A DNA stretch of 64,000 bases from Acidimicrobiaceae bacterium (GCA_020637295.1 JACJWF010000002.1:124001-188000), one strand, 5' to 3'; shown: positions 8,341 to 16,811, counted from the first letter of the stretch. The notes: generated by a model not told the origin, from the sequence alone. Translations and numbers: made by a program.

Positions 8341-8904
8341 ATGGCCGTCGGCGCTGTTGCCGACATGGTCGGGGTGGTGCTCTGCGGCGGGGCCAGCCGG
8401 CGGATGGGGCAGGACAAGGCACTCGTGCCCTGGGCGGGGGTGCCGATGGCCCGGCGGGTGGCGGACACCCTGGCGGCGGCCGGATGCCGCCCGGTGGTGG
8501 CCGTGGGCGGCAACGGTGCACGGCTGGCGGCCGTGGGTCTGGACGTGGTGGCGGATCGCTGGCCGGGGGAGGGGCCACTCGGTGCCGTGCTGACGGCACT
8601 GGAGTACGCGGCCGGGCGACCGGTGGTGGTGGTGGCCTGCGACATGCCCGTGCTGGGTGCCCGCACGGTGGCAGCCGTGGCCGCCGGGTTGGCCCCCGGC
8701 GTCGACGTGGCGGTTGCCGGTGCGGCTCGCCGCGAGCCACTGCTGGCTGCCTGGGCGCCATCGGCGTCGCCGCGGTTGACAGCGGCGTTCGAATCCGGCG
8801 TGCGGGCGCTGCACGTGGCCCTGGAAACGCTGAGCGTGGTGGAGGTGTCCGTTTCATCGCAAGATGTCCGGAACGTGAACGCGCCGAGTGACCTTCCCCA
8901 CTAG
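8341..8904 (+). CDS. mobA: molybdenum cofactor guanylyltransferase-like NTP transferase
   Basis: A 187-residue nucleotidyltransferase that would attach GMP to molybdopterin. The signature VLCGGASRRMGQDKAL matches the MobA/CobY/IspD-type LxGGxSxRMGxDKA loop; VVVACDMPVLG supplies the metal-binding Asp. A second ATG at 8365 (directly before VGVVLCGG) is an equally good start. A mogA-like gene lies at 50544, so molybdenum cofactor synthesis is plausible in this organism. The stop (TAG) also forms the start of the -10 hexamer for the rhodanese gene. Confidence 0.82.
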   Translation: MAVGAVADMVGVVLCGGASRRMGQDKALVPWAGVPMARRVADTLAAAGCRPVVAVGGNGARLAAVGLDVVADRWPGEGPLGAVLTALEYAAGRPVVVVACDMPVLGARTVAAVAAGLAPGVDVAVAGAARREPLLAAWAPSASPRLTAAFESGVRALHVALETLSVVEVSVSSQDVRNVNAPSDLPH

Positions 8905-8907
8905 CGT
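8902..8907 (+). promoter_or_regulatory. -10 element (TAGCGT) of rhodanese gene
   Basis: TAGCGT overlaps the mobA stop codon and sits 7 nt before the ATG at 8915, which favours that start over an upstream in-frame GTG. Confidence 0.45.
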
Positions 8908-8914
8908 GGCGGCG

Positions 8915-9238
8915 ATGTCCATTCACGAGATCACTGCGGCGGAACTCGAAGAACTGCTGGCCGCAGGGGTGCGGCTGATCGACGTGCGGGAGACCGACGA
9001 GTACACCGCCGGCCATGTGCCCGGTGCGGTGCATGTCGCCCTCGGTACCGTGTCCCAGCATGTCGACGCGTTCCGTGGCGACGGCCCCGCGTACGTCATC
9101 TGCCGCAGCGGGGCGCGCAGCATGCGAGCGTGCGAGTACCTCGCCCAGGAGGGCGTGGAGGCCGTCAACATCGCCGGCGGCACGCTGGACTGGGTGGCCG
9201 GCGGCCGGCCCGTGGTCACCGGAGCCGAGCCGACGTGA
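8915..9238 (+). CDS. rhodanese-like domain protein
   Basis: A single-domain rhodanese of 107 residues. LIDVRETDEYTAGHVPGAVHV is the family's N-terminal signature (given here as LIDVRE and HVPGAVHV), and the active-site loop is VICRSGARS with the sulfur-carrying Cys. Such proteins transfer sulfane sulfur; the partner is unknown, though the neighbouring mobA hints at cofactor sulfur metabolism. The end overlaps the GTG of the RNase D gene (GTGA). Confidence 0.88.
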   Translation: MSIHEITAAELEELLAAGVRLIDVRETDEYTAGHVPGAVHVALGTVSQHVDAFRGDGPAYVICRSGARSMRACEYLAQEGVEAVNIAGGTLDWVAGGRPVVTGAEPT

Positions 9239-10380
9239 CCTACCGGTGGATCCAGTCCAGCGATGAGGTCGCCGAGTTCGCCCAGCGGCTCGCCGCCGAA
9301 CCTCGCTTCGCGCTGGACACGGAGTTCCACCGTGAGCGCACCTACTTCCCCCGCCTGGCGCTGGTGCAGATCGCCGGCGCCGGCGAGATCGTGCTGATCG
9401 ACCCGCTGGCATGCGACCTGGCACCGCTGAAGGACCTCTTCGCCTCGCCGGCGCTCGCCGTGCTGCACGCGGCCCAGCAGGATCTGGACGTGCTCACGCA
9501 CGCCGTCGGCGCGGTGCCCGCCAACCTGTTCGACACCCAGTTGGCGGCCGGCTTCCTCGGGTACAGCACTCCGTCGCTGGTGTCGCTGCTGCAGGCCGAA
9601 CTGAAGGTCACCGCGGCCAAGGGCGACCGGCTGACGGACTGGTTGCGCCGCCCCCTCACCGCGGACCAGTGCGATTACGCCGCCGCCGACGTGGCCCACC
9701 TGCTGGCGCTGCACGACCGGCTGATCACCCAGCTCGCCGAGGCCGGCCGGATGGAGTGGGTAGATGCCGCCTGCGAGGAGCTGCTGCGCAAGCCGGTGAG
9801 CGGCACCAACCCGGACATGGCGTGGACGCGGTTGAAGGACGTCCGCGCCCTCAAGCCACGTGCCCGCGGTGTGGCCCAGGCGCTGGCGGCCTGGCGAGAG
9901 CGGCGGGCGATGTCGGTGGACACCCCGGTGCGCCAGGTGTTGCCGGACCTCGCCATCCTGGGGATCGCCCAGAAGCAGCCGCGCACCCTGCAAGAGCTGT
10001 CGCATGCCCGTGGTGTGGACGATCGGCACACTCGCGGCGCGATCGCCAAGGAACTGCTGGAGGCCGTTGCCGAGGGGCTGCAGACGGAGGCCTCGCTGCC
10101 GTCGCCCGACGGCGAGGAGCTCGACCGTCACCTCCGCCCTGCGGTCACCCTCGTGTCCGCCTGGGTCAGCGAGGTGGCCCGCCAGGAGAAGATCGACACG
10201 GCGCTCCTGGCCACCCGCAACGACCTCGTGGCCTTCCTGCGTGGCGACGCCGACGCCCGCCTGGCCACCGGCTGGCGGCACGACCTGCTGGGCGACGGCA
10301 TCCGCCGCCTGGTCGCCGGCCACGCCGCGCTGACGTTCGACGGTCGCGGTGGGCTGCGGCTGATCGATGTGCCGGGCTGA
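9235..10380 (+). CDS. rnd: ribonuclease D-like 3'-5' exonuclease with HRDC domain
   Basis: A 381-residue DEDD exonuclease. ExoI is LDTEFHRE (D28, E30), ExoII is HAAQQDLDVL and ExoIII is CDYAAADVAHL with the DEDDy Tyr and Asp. A helical C-terminal half (about 205-370) corresponds to the HRDC region. In E. coli the enzyme trims tRNA 3' ends. The GTG start overlaps the rhodanese stop. It converges on the parA-like gene with 12 bp between stops. Confidence 0.88.
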   Translation: MTYRWIQSSDEVAEFAQRLAAEPRFALDTEFHRERTYFPRLALVQIAGAGEIVLIDPLACDLAPLKDLFASPALAVLHAAQQDLDVLTHAVGAVPANLFDTQLAAGFLGYSTPSLVSLLQAELKVTAAKGDRLTDWLRRPLTADQCDYAAADVAHLLALHDRLITQLAEAGRMEWVDAACEELLRKPVSGTNPDMAWTRLKDVRALKPRARGVAQALAAWRERRAMSVDTPVRQVLPDLAILGIAQKQPRTLQELSHARGVDDRHTRGAIAKELLEAVAEGLQTEASLPSPDGEELDRHLRPAVTLVSAWVSEVARQEKIDTALLATRNDLVAFLRGDADARLATGWRHDLLGDGIRRLVAGHAALTFDGRGGLRLIDVPG

Positions 10381-10392
10381 CGCGGGCGCCGC

Positions 10393-11151
10393 TCAGTCCT
10401 TCGTCACCCGCCGCAGCTTGGCCCACAGCCGGTCGAACGCCTCCGACACGTCGGCGCTGCGCGACCCGTAGGCGTGGATCGGGCGGCGCTCGCCGATGGC
10501 CTGGTTGACGATCACCCGGTGGGGCACGACCGGCTGCCACACCGCCCGCTTGCCCACGGTGCGGGTGAGCTCGTCGTAGCGGCGGTCCGCCTCGCTGCTG
10601 ACGCCAGGGACCTTGTTGACCACGACGCCGGCCAGTTCCAGGTCCGGGTTGTGGGCGTCCCACACCTCGTCCACCAGGTCGGCGACGGCGCCGATGCCGC
10701 GCAGGCTGAGCGCCGACGGCTCCACCACGATGACGGCGTGGTCCGCCGCCGCCAGCCCGGAGGTGGTGAGCGAGCCGAGTGACGGCGGGCAGTCGATGAG
10801 CACCATGTGGAACTGGTCGACCACCTCGTCGAGGGCGGCGCGCAGGCGGGCCGGGTTGCCACCGTGGTCGCGGGACAGCAACCGAGGCGACGACGGCACC
10901 ACCCAGACTTCGCCGCCCCAGGCGGACGGGAGCATCGCCCGCGTCGTCGGGGTGCGGCCCATCACCTCGGCGAGTGTCGTCTCCAGCGAGGTCGGGTCGT
11001 GGCCCAGCACCCAGGTGCTCGAACCCTGTGGATCGAGGTCCACCACGAGCACCCGTTGGCCGGCACTGGCAGCGGCGGAAGCGAGGCCCAGCGTGATGGT
11101 GGTCTTGCCCACCCCACCCTTCTGGTTCAGTACTGCGACGACACGACCCAT
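10393..11151 (-). CDS. ParA family ATPase
   Basis: A 252-residue deviant-Walker ATPase. The N-terminus reads VVAVLNQKGGVGKTT (Walker A at 11-18), with VLVVDLDPQGSST and LIDCPPSLG as the A' and Walker B regions. It has no ParB neighbour and is too short for a plasmid ParA with an N-terminal HTH, so it may act in protein or carboxysome-like positioning, or as a regulator, rather than chromosome segregation. It lies 12 bp after the GH13 gene on the same strand. Confidence 0.85.
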   Translation of the reverse strand: MGRVVAVLNQKGGVGKTTITLGLASAAASAGQRVLVVDLDPQGSSTWVLGHDPTSLETTLAEVMGRTPTTRAMLPSAWGGEVWVVPSSPRLLSRDHGGNPARLRAALDEVVDQFHMVLIDCPPSLGSLTTSGLAAADHAVIVVEPSALSLRGIGAVADLVDEVWDAHNPDLELAGVVVNKVPGVSSEADRRYDELTRTVGKRAVWQPVVPHRVIVNQAIGERRPIHAYGSRSADVSEAFDRLWAKLRRVTKD

Positions 11152-11163
11152 GCGCTCAGCTTC

Positions 11164-12717
11164 TCATGCGCGGTGGGCGACGAGTGCTACGCGAGCAGGC
11201 AGTCCCGTGCCGAGAGCGTGGCGCTCCAGCGACGGGTCGGTGGCGAGCACGACCGTGGCCCCCTCCAGCCGCCCGCCCGCGTCCTGCGGCTGGTCGGTCG
11301 GGTTGACGTAGACCGACCACTCGCCGCCCGCAGTGTCCGGGTAGGTCCAGGCGAACAGGCCGGGCGAGCCGTCGAGGAAGGTCACGGCGTCGGAGTGGAA
11401 CGCAGGCTGGGCACGGCGCAGGGCGATCAACCGTCGGTACCAGTGCAGGATCGAGGCGGCGTCGGCACGCATCGCGGCGACGTTGCGGACGTCCGACTCC
11501 GGTGGGAACGGCAGCCACGGGTCGGCGTGCCACCCGTGCAGCGGCTCGTCGTCCCAGGGGATCGGCGCCCGGCAGCCGTCCCGCCCGCCTGGGTCCACCT
11601 GCCGGGCCGGTGGCACGTCGGCGTCCACCAGCCCCAGCTCCTCGCCCTGGTAGAGGAAGGCGGTGCCGGGGAGGAGCAGCAGCATCACGGCGGCCATCCG
11701 GGCGTCGAGCTCGTCGCCGCCGTACCGGCCGCGGTGGCGGGGCACGTCGTGGTTGGAGAGCGCCCAGGTGGGGCCGGCCCCATGGCGGTCGAGGATCTCG
11801 GTGGTGCCACGGGCGAGCGCGGCCAGGCCGCCCGGTTCCCACGGGCTCCACAGGAAGCGGAAGTTGAAGGACAGGTGCAGCTCGGGTGCGTCCGTGGTGC
11901 CGTGATACGTGGCCATGCGCTGCTCGTCCAGCAGGTAGACCTCGCCGACGCTGGTGCGGTCGCCGGGGTAGCCGTCGAGCAGGGCGCGGATCCGGCGCAG
12001 CCGCTCGTGGGTGATCGGCACGTCGTTGAACGTGACATGGCTCCACCCCTTGCCGACGGCATCCGCGGGGTCGTCGGCGTAGTCCTTGCCGATGAGGTGC
12101 ACGACGTCCATCCGGAACCCGTCCACGCCACGGTCCAGCCAGAAGCGCAGCGTCTCGTGCATCGCCGCCTCGACGTCCGGGTGGTCCCAGTTCAGGTCGG
12201 GCTGCTCGGGGAGGAAGCAGTGCAGGTAGTACTGGCCGCGCTGCTCGTCGTACGTCCATGCCGGGCGGTGGTCGAGGAAGCTGGCGTTCCAGTTGGTGGC
12301 CGGTTCGTCCCGCCACACGTACCAGTCAGCCTTCGGGTTGGTGCGATCCTGCCGGCTCTCCTGGAACCAGGGGTGCAGGTTGCTGGTGTGGTTGGGCACC
12401 CAGTCGAGCAGGACACGGATGCCCCGGGCGTGGGCGGCGGCGATCAGCCGGTCCATCGCCGCCAGGTCGCCGAAGACCGGGTCGATGTCGCAGTAGTCGC
12501 TGACGTCGTACCCGAAGTCGGCCATCGGGGAGCGGAAGACCGGCGACAGCCAGATCGCGTCCACCCCCAGCCATGCCAGGTGGTCCAGCCGGGCCGTCAG
12601 CCCGTCGAGGTCGCCGACGCCCGGTTCGGCGACTGCACGGCCGGAATCCGCGAACGACCGGGGGTAGATCTGATAGACCACGGCATACCGCCACCACGGC
12701 CGGGTGTTCGCGTCCAT
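11164..12717 (-). CDS. GH13 alpha-glucosidase (oligo-1,6-glucosidase type)
   Basis: A 517-residue glycoside hydrolase family 13 enzyme acting on alpha-glucosides. The catalytic triad is visible: nucleophile Asp204 in GFRMDVVHL, acid/base Glu259 in TSVGEVYLL and transition-state Asp324 in LSNHDVPR; VLLDWVPNHTS is conserved region I. No signal peptide is seen, so it is cytosolic. The start at 12717 is preferred over one 9 bases upstream because TAAGGT lies 7 nt before it. It heads a two-gene unit with the ParA ATPase. Confidence 0.92.
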   Translation of the reverse strand: MDANTRPWWRYAVVYQIYPRSFADSGRAVAEPGVGDLDGLTARLDHLAWLGVDAIWLSPVFRSPMADFGYDVSDYCDIDPVFGDLAAMDRLIAAAHARGIRVLLDWVPNHTSNLHPWFQESRQDRTNPKADWYVWRDEPATNWNASFLDHRPAWTYDEQRGQYYLHCFLPEQPDLNWDHPDVEAAMHETLRFWLDRGVDGFRMDVVHLIGKDYADDPADAVGKGWSHVTFNDVPITHERLRRIRALLDGYPGDRTSVGEVYLLDEQRMATYHGTTDAPELHLSFNFRFLWSPWEPGGLAALARGTTEILDRHGAGPTWALSNHDVPRHRGRYGGDELDARMAAVMLLLLPGTAFLYQGEELGLVDADVPPARQVDPGGRDGCRAPIPWDDEPLHGWHADPWLPFPPESDVRNVAAMRADAASILHWYRRLIALRRAQPAFHSDAVTFLDGSPGLFAWTYPDTAGGEWSVYVNPTDQPQDAGGRLEGATVVLATDPSLERHALGTGLPARVALVAHRA

Positions 12718-12724
12718 GACCAGC

Positions 12725-12730
12725 ACCTTA
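12725..12730 (-). promoter_or_regulatory. -10 element (TAAGGT) of GH13 gene
   Basis: TAAGGT on the minus strand, 7 nt before the ATG at 12717; it decides between two candidate starts. Confidence 0.45.
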
Positions 12731-12770
12731 GGCCGGGATGGCCATCCCGCAGTTTGGGCGGATGTGCCGG

Positions 12771-12776
12771 TAGAGT
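12771..12776 (+). promoter_or_regulatory. -10 element (TAGAGT) of DUF3073-like gene
   Basis: TAGAGT about 40 nt upstream of the GTG at 12816; transcription would begin near 12783. Confidence 0.45.
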
Positions 12777-12815
12777 GGTGCCCAATGTCAACTCTCTAGG
12801 TTCGGGAGCCCTACC

Positions 12816-12998
12816 GTGAAGAAGGGTCGTCACCGCCGCTTCGAAGAGGCGCGGAAACTCAAGCAGGCCGGTCCCAGCGCATTCGATCTCGGGTTCGGCG
12901 GCAGCGATCGTCGTGCCGACAACGAAGATGACGAGTACGCCGCGTTGGCGGAGAAGTACGGCGTCACCTTCGACGACGAGGACGACGACGACGACTGA
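12816..12998 (+). CDS. DUF3073-like small acidic protein
   Basis: A 60-residue protein with a basic N-terminus (MKKGRHRRFEEARKLKQ) and a very acidic C-terminus ending in a run of Asp. The segments ARKLKQ and DDEYAALAEKYG resemble the actinobacterial DUF3073 family, whose function is unknown. GTG start; GGGAG at 12805-12809 can serve as ribosome binding site. The strong charge split suggests nucleic-acid contact by the N-terminus, which is inference only. Confidence 0.7.
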   Translation: MKKGRHRRFEEARKLKQAGPSAFDLGFGGSDRRADNEDDEYAALAEKYGVTFDDEDDDDD

Positions 12999-13052
12999 TC
13001 GCGGTTCGGCCCGGGCCTGGCACCTCCCCTGAACGGCCCACTGGATCCGCCC

Positions 13053-14894
13053 ATGTCTCCCCAACTTCGGAATGTTGCCCTGGTCGCGCACGTCGACCAC
13101 GGCAAGACCACTCTTGTCGACGCGCTGTTGCGCGCCACCGGCACCTTCGCAGCCCACCAGGCGGTGGTCGACCGGGTGATGGACTCCAACGACCAGGAGC
13201 GCGAGCGTGGGATCACGATCCTCGCCAAGGCGGCCTCGGTGACGTGGAACGGGGTGAAGATCAACCTCGTGGACACCCCCGGCCACGCCGACTTCGGTGG
13301 CGAGGTGGAGCGTGCGCTCACCATGGTGGACGGCGTGCTCCTCCTCGTCGATGCCGCCGAGGGCCCCCTGCCGCAGACGCGGTACGTCCTGCAGAAGGCG
13401 CTGGCCCGCGACCTGCCGGCCATCGTCATCATCAACAAGGTGGACCGCCAGGACGCCCGTGCCGACGAGGTGCTGGACGAGATCTACCAGCTGTTCATCG
13501 ACCTGGATGCTGGCGATCACCACATCGACTTCGAGATCATCTCGGCGATCGCCCGGGAAGGTCGGGCGGTGAAGGGCATCGGCTTCCCCTCCGAGGACGA
13601 CGACCTGTCGGTCCTGCTGGACACGATCATCGAGAAGATCCCGGCCCCGACCGGTGACCCGACCGCACCCCTGCAGGCACTCGTCACCAACCTCGACGCC
13701 AGCGAGTACCTCGGTCGGCTCGCCATCGGGCGGATCTACAACGGCGTGCTGCGCCGCGGGGAGACGGTCGCCCTGCTGGAGGCCGAGTTCGCCGAGGGCC
13801 AGCCGGCCCTGAAGCGTCGCCTGACCCAGCTGATGGAGTTCAGCGGCACCGGGCGTGGCGAGGCGGAGGAGTTGTCCGCCGGCGACCTGTTCGTGCTGGC
13901 CGGGTTCCCCGAGGTGGAGATCGGCGACACACTGGCCGCCGTGGACAACCCGGTGGCGCTGGAGCGCCTGACCGTGGACGAGCCCGTGCTGCGGATGAGC
14001 TTCGGCGTCAACACGTCGCCGTTCGCCGGCCGCGACGGCAAGTACCTCACGAGCCGCCACCTCATCGAGCGGCTGAACCGGGAGATCCTCGGCAACGTCA
14101 GCATCAAGCTGCACCCCACCGATTCCGCCGACGTGATGGAGGTCGCCGGTCGCGGCGAGCTCCAGCTGGCGGTGCTGATCGAGTCGATGCGCCGTGAGGG
14201 CTACGAGCTGCAGGTCAGCCGGCCCGAGGTGATCACCAAGGACGTCAACGGCAAGCGCTTCGAGCCGCTCGAGCGCGGTGTGTGCGACGTCCCCGACGAG
14301 CACGTCGGCACCGTCACCCAGGAGCTCGCGCCGCGCAAGGGCAAGATCACCGACCTCCGTCCCGGCGACGCGGGCCGGACGATCGTGACGTTCGAATGCC
14401 CGTCGCGGGGCCTCATCGGGTTCCGCTCGCTGCTGCTCACCGCCACTCGTGGCACGGCGTTGCTGCACCAGCACCACGCCGGCTGGACGCCGTGGGCGGG
14501 CGAGCTGCCCCACCGCACCGGCGGGGCGATGGTGGCGGACCGCCAGGGCATGGTCACCGCGTACGCGCTGGACAACCTGCAGCAGCGCGGCGAGTTGTTC
14601 GTGCAGCCCGGCGACGAGGTGTACGAGGGCATGGTCGTCGGCGAGAACGCCCGCGACGACGAGATGGTGGTCAACGCCGTGCGGGCGAAGGAGAAGACCA
14701 ACATCCGCACCCACAGCCACGACGACGGCGTGAAGCTGGCCGCGCCGAAGATCCACACGCTGGAGACGGCGATCGAGTGGATCGCCGACGACGAGCTGGT
14801 CGAGGTGACCCCCAAGGCCATCCGCATCCGCAAGCGCCACCTCGGCCTGGAAGACCGCCGCAAGGCCTTCAAGCAGCAGAAGTCCGGCGGCTGA
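13053..14894 (+). CDS. typA: translational GTPase TypA/BipA
   Basis: A 613-residue ribosome-associated GTPase. The G domain shows AHVDHGKTTLVDALL (G1), ERGITILAKA (G2), DTPGHADFGG (G3) and NKVDRQDA (G4). EF-G-like domains III and V and the TypA-specific C-terminal domain follow (SRGLIGFRS, GELFVQPGDEVYEGMVVGE in part). Length is typical. The protein functions in ribosome assembly and stress adaptation in other bacteria. The stop lies 4 bp from the stop of the convergent hypothetical gene. Confidence 0.95.
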   Translation: MSPQLRNVALVAHVDHGKTTLVDALLRATGTFAAHQAVVDRVMDSNDQERERGITILAKAASVTWNGVKINLVDTPGHADFGGEVERALTMVDGVLLLVDAAEGPLPQTRYVLQKALARDLPAIVIINKVDRQDARADEVLDEIYQLFIDLDAGDHHIDFEIISAIAREGRAVKGIGFPSEDDDLSVLLDTIIEKIPAPTGDPTAPLQALVTNLDASEYLGRLAIGRIYNGVLRRGETVALLEAEFAEGQPALKRRLTQLMEFSGTGRGEAEELSAGDLFVLAGFPEVEIGDTLAAVDNPVALERLTVDEPVLRMSFGVNTSPFAGRDGKYLTSRHLIERLNREILGNVSIKLHPTDSADVMEVAGRGELQLAVLIESMRREGYELQVSRPEVITKDVNGKRFEPLERGVCDVPDEHVGTVTQELAPRKGKITDLRPGDAGRTIVTFECPSRGLIGFRSLLLTATRGTALLHQHHAGWTPWAGELPHRTGGAMVADRQGMVTAYALDNLQQRGELFVQPGDEVYEGMVVGENARDDEMVVNAVRAKEKTNIRTHSHDDGVKLAAPKIHTLETAIEWIADDELVEVTPKAIRIRKRHLGLEDRRKAFKQQKSGG

Positions 14895-14898
14895 GGGC

Positions 14899-15615
14899 CT
14901 ACGCCGGCAGGCTCCGGTTTCGTTCGCTGTCCAGTACCACCCGTTGCGGGTCCCGTGGATCCACGCGCACGTAGACCCGGCGGCCGGCCGAGTACTTGCC
15001 CAGCGACGTCACCGTGATGAGGGCAGGGATGGCCGCACGGTAGGTCGCTGCACCGGGCGGCGTGACGTCCACATGGAGTCGCATCGCCGTGGACTGGCGC
15101 CTGGGGTACGGCAGTCCGAGGTCCTCTGCCAGGACGATCAGTGCCTCGGCCGGTGCCCCTGCGGTGCGCAACGGCTCCAGCGGCTCGGCGATCGCGTTGA
15201 ACTGCCCGCGTCCCACCTCCAGTTGCTCCTCGGCGGCGCGGGCGACGCGTTCGGCTTCGGTGCACTCGTAGAGCATCTGGCTGGGATCGGCCGGGTCGAA
15301 CGTAACCCACACGTGGGTGCCGGCCTCGCCCTGGATCTCGCCCATGATGGCCGTGTAGCCGCGTCGCTGCGACCAATGGTCGAACTCGGCGCGGAACGGC
15401 TGCGCCTGAGGCGGGTGGACGTCGACGGTGTACCGGATGCGGATCTCGTGCCCGTCGTCGCTGCTCCGCTCGCCCCGATGCTTCGCTGAGACGACGACGG
15501 CAGGTGCCGTGACGCCGCGGGCTCGTAATGCTGCGGCCTCCTGCTCGAACTGGCGGCGCTTGCGCCCCCGCCAGAGCGACGACGCTGCCCAGTCCGCGAC
15601 ACCCAAGATCGACAT
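14899..15615 (-). CDS. hypothetical protein, beta-rich duplicated domain
   Basis: A 238-residue protein that I do not recognise. After a basic N-terminus (WRGRKRRQFEQEAAALRARG) there are two similar segments: one with APAVVVSAKHRGE and HVWVTFDPADPSQ, and one with MRLHVDVTPPG and RVYVRVDPRDPQRVVLD. The repeated form V.V.(F/V)DP.DP suggests an internal duplication of a small beta domain. The ATG is preceded by TACGAT at 8 nt. It borders the repeat-flanked accessory patch. Confidence 0.65.
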   Translation of the reverse strand: MSILGVADWAASSLWRGRKRRQFEQEAAALRARGVTAPAVVVSAKHRGERSSDDGHEIRIRYTVDVHPPQAQPFRAEFDHWSQRRGYTAIMGEIQGEAGTHVWVTFDPADPSQMLYECTEAERVARAAEEQLEVGRGQFNAIAEPLEPLRTAGAPAEALIVLAEDLGLPYPRRQSTAMRLHVDVTPPGAATYRAAIPALITVTSLGKYSAGRRVYVRVDPRDPQRVVLDSERNRSLPA

Positions 15616-15623
15616 GGCCGCGC

Positions 15624-15629
15624 ATCGTA
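15624..15629 (-). promoter_or_regulatory. -10 element (TACGAT) of hypothetical gene
   Basis: TACGAT on the minus strand, 8 nt before the ATG at 15615. Confidence 0.4.
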
Positions 15630-15668
15630 GGCGGGTCCGGCTCCCACCCGCGCCGTCCGCCGTCCCGT

Positions 15669-15763
15669 GACGTCTGTGTCACGGCACAGCCGTCACCGTC
15701 ACGGCACAGAACTACGTCCTGTCTGTGCCGTGACCGTGACCTCTGTGTTGTGACACAGAGGTC
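15669..15763. repeat. palindromic repeat, copy 1
   Basis: Arms of 42 nt (15669-15710 and 15722-15763) pair with few mismatches around an 11-nt loop containing ACGT. Each arm is built from smaller units such as GTCACGGCACAGA and CTGTGTCACGGCACAG that can fold on their own. Copy 2 lies at 16671-16769. Confidence 0.85.
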
Positions 15764-15776
15764 AGGGCGCGACGGC

Positions 15777-16583
15777 TCAGGCGGTCATGCCGTACGGCAG
15801 GAGGGCCCGCACGACGGTGTCGATCACATGCTCGGGCTGCTCGACGACGGTCCGGTAGGCGAACTGGAGCACGATGGTGCCGCGCAGCAGCAGTTCGTTC
15901 ATCCGTTCAGCGTCCCGTCGCATCTGCAGCTCGGAGCGGTGGAAGCGGTAGCCGAGCAACTCGACCACCACCGGGGTGTCGTCGAAGTGGCAGTCCACGC
16001 GGATCAGCCGTCCGTCCCGCCTGCCCATCACCCGCTGCGGGGTCGGCAGCGGCAGCCCGGCCGAGTGGCACAGCTCGAGGAAGCGCCGCTCCAGCCAGGA
16101 GTGTGCGCCACGGATGGCCTCGACCCCCTCGATGACGGCCAACAGCTTGGGGATGCCGTAGCGCCCTCGGCGGCGTAGGTCGACGATGCGCCCGTGCAGG
16201 AACTCCTCGGTGGTCTTGAGGTCCCGCAGCGCGCTGTCGAGGGCGACCGTGAGGCGGTCGCTGTCGCAGTCGACCGCCAGGTCGATGAGGGTGCGGGTGG
16301 GCGACGTGACCGGCAGGCCCGCCACCTCCTCGCAGTCGATCGGGGGAAGGTACAGGCTGGTGTGGACATAGCTGCCCACCCGCTGCCGATTGGTGCCCCG
16401 CGGGGTCACGAAGTGATAGGGGCGGACGAGCTCGAACTCGTCGAAGCGGTGGAGGGCACCGGCGGTGTCTCGGGCGATGCGGGAGCCTTCGCCGAGGCCG
16501 GTGACGGTGCGGTGCAACTGGAGGAATGTGTTGTCGCGACGCGAGCGGTCTCCTCGATGGTCGAGCGTGAAGTTGCTGGCCAT
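15777..16583 (-). CDS. DUF559/AbiEi-like protein lacking the N-terminal HTH
   Basis: A 268-residue protein. Residues about 50-120 carry the AbiEi-type segment GLPVTSPTRTLIDLA, and the C-terminus has the DUF559 (Vsr-like, PD-(D/E)XK) pattern AHSWLERRF, RVDCHFDDTPVVVELLGYRFH and RRDAERMNELLLRG. Relatives usually begin with a winged-helix domain of about 60 residues; here the N-terminus is unlike it, so the gene may be 5'-truncated. The ATG at 16583 is chosen; an in-frame upstream start at 16658 exists. It sits between two inverted repeats. No AbiEii toxin is adjacent. Confidence 0.7.
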   Translation of the reverse strand: MASNFTLDHRGDRSRRDNTFLQLHRTVTGLGEGSRIARDTAGALHRFDEFELVRPYHFVTPRGTNRQRVGSYVHTSLYLPPIDCEEVAGLPVTSPTRTLIDLAVDCDSDRLTVALDSALRDLKTTEEFLHGRIVDLRRRGRYGIPKLLAVIEGVEAIRGAHSWLERRFLELCHSAGLPLPTPQRVMGRRDGRLIRVDCHFDDTPVVVELLGYRFHRSELQMRRDAERMNELLLRGTIVLQFAYRTVVEQPEHVIDTVVRALLPYGMTA

Positions 16584-16670
16584 GCGGGCGGAGTCAATCG
16601 TCAGGATCCGGCGATTGCACCTGTGATTCGGGCGGATCTGGCCGGTTGCTGCGGGCACCCATCCAACCCC

Positions 16671-16769
16671 GTGATGTCTGTGTCACGGCACAGCGATCAC
16701 GGTCACGGCACAGACGGAACGTACTTCTGTGTGGTGACGCTGACGTCTGTGCCGTGACACAAAGGTCAC
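16671..16769. repeat. palindromic repeat, copy 2 (inverted relative to copy 1)
   Basis: Arms of 44 nt (16671-16714 and 16726-16769) around an 11-nt loop. Its forward strand matches the reverse complement of copy 1 best, including the loop flank ACAGACNGNACGTANTTCTG. It fills most of the gap between the DUF559-like gene and the end of the Cys-rich gene. Confidence 0.85.
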
Positions 16770-16811
16770 GGTCGGGGGCCTCGTGGGGCGGTTCGGGTGC
16801 GGGGGTCGGGG

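Larger units (their letters stand above)
15669..16769. mobile_element. candidate repeat-bracketed unit carrying a DUF559/AbiEi-like gene
   Basis: Two ~100-nt palindromic repeats of the same family, in inverted orientation to each other, enclose exactly one gene (15777-16583). The geometry resembles a small element with terminal inverted repeats or a gene captured between two MITE-like units. No transposase is present and no target-site duplication is obvious, so mobility is inference. Confidence 0.4.

Noticed and set aside
10393..11151. Plasmid or chromosomal partition locus (parABS)
   Set aside because: There is no ParB gene or parS-like sites nearby, and the surroundings are metabolic genes.
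12718..12726. Earlier start (ATG at 12726) for the GH13 gene
   Set aside because: It would overlap the TAAGGT hexamer; the ATG at 12717 lies 7 nt after it and matches the family N-terminus.
15669..16769. Insertion sequence with its own transposase
   Set aside because: The only gene inside is DUF559/AbiEi-like, with no DDE, HUH or tyrosine recombinase motif, and no clear target-site duplication. It is kept only as a candidate unit.
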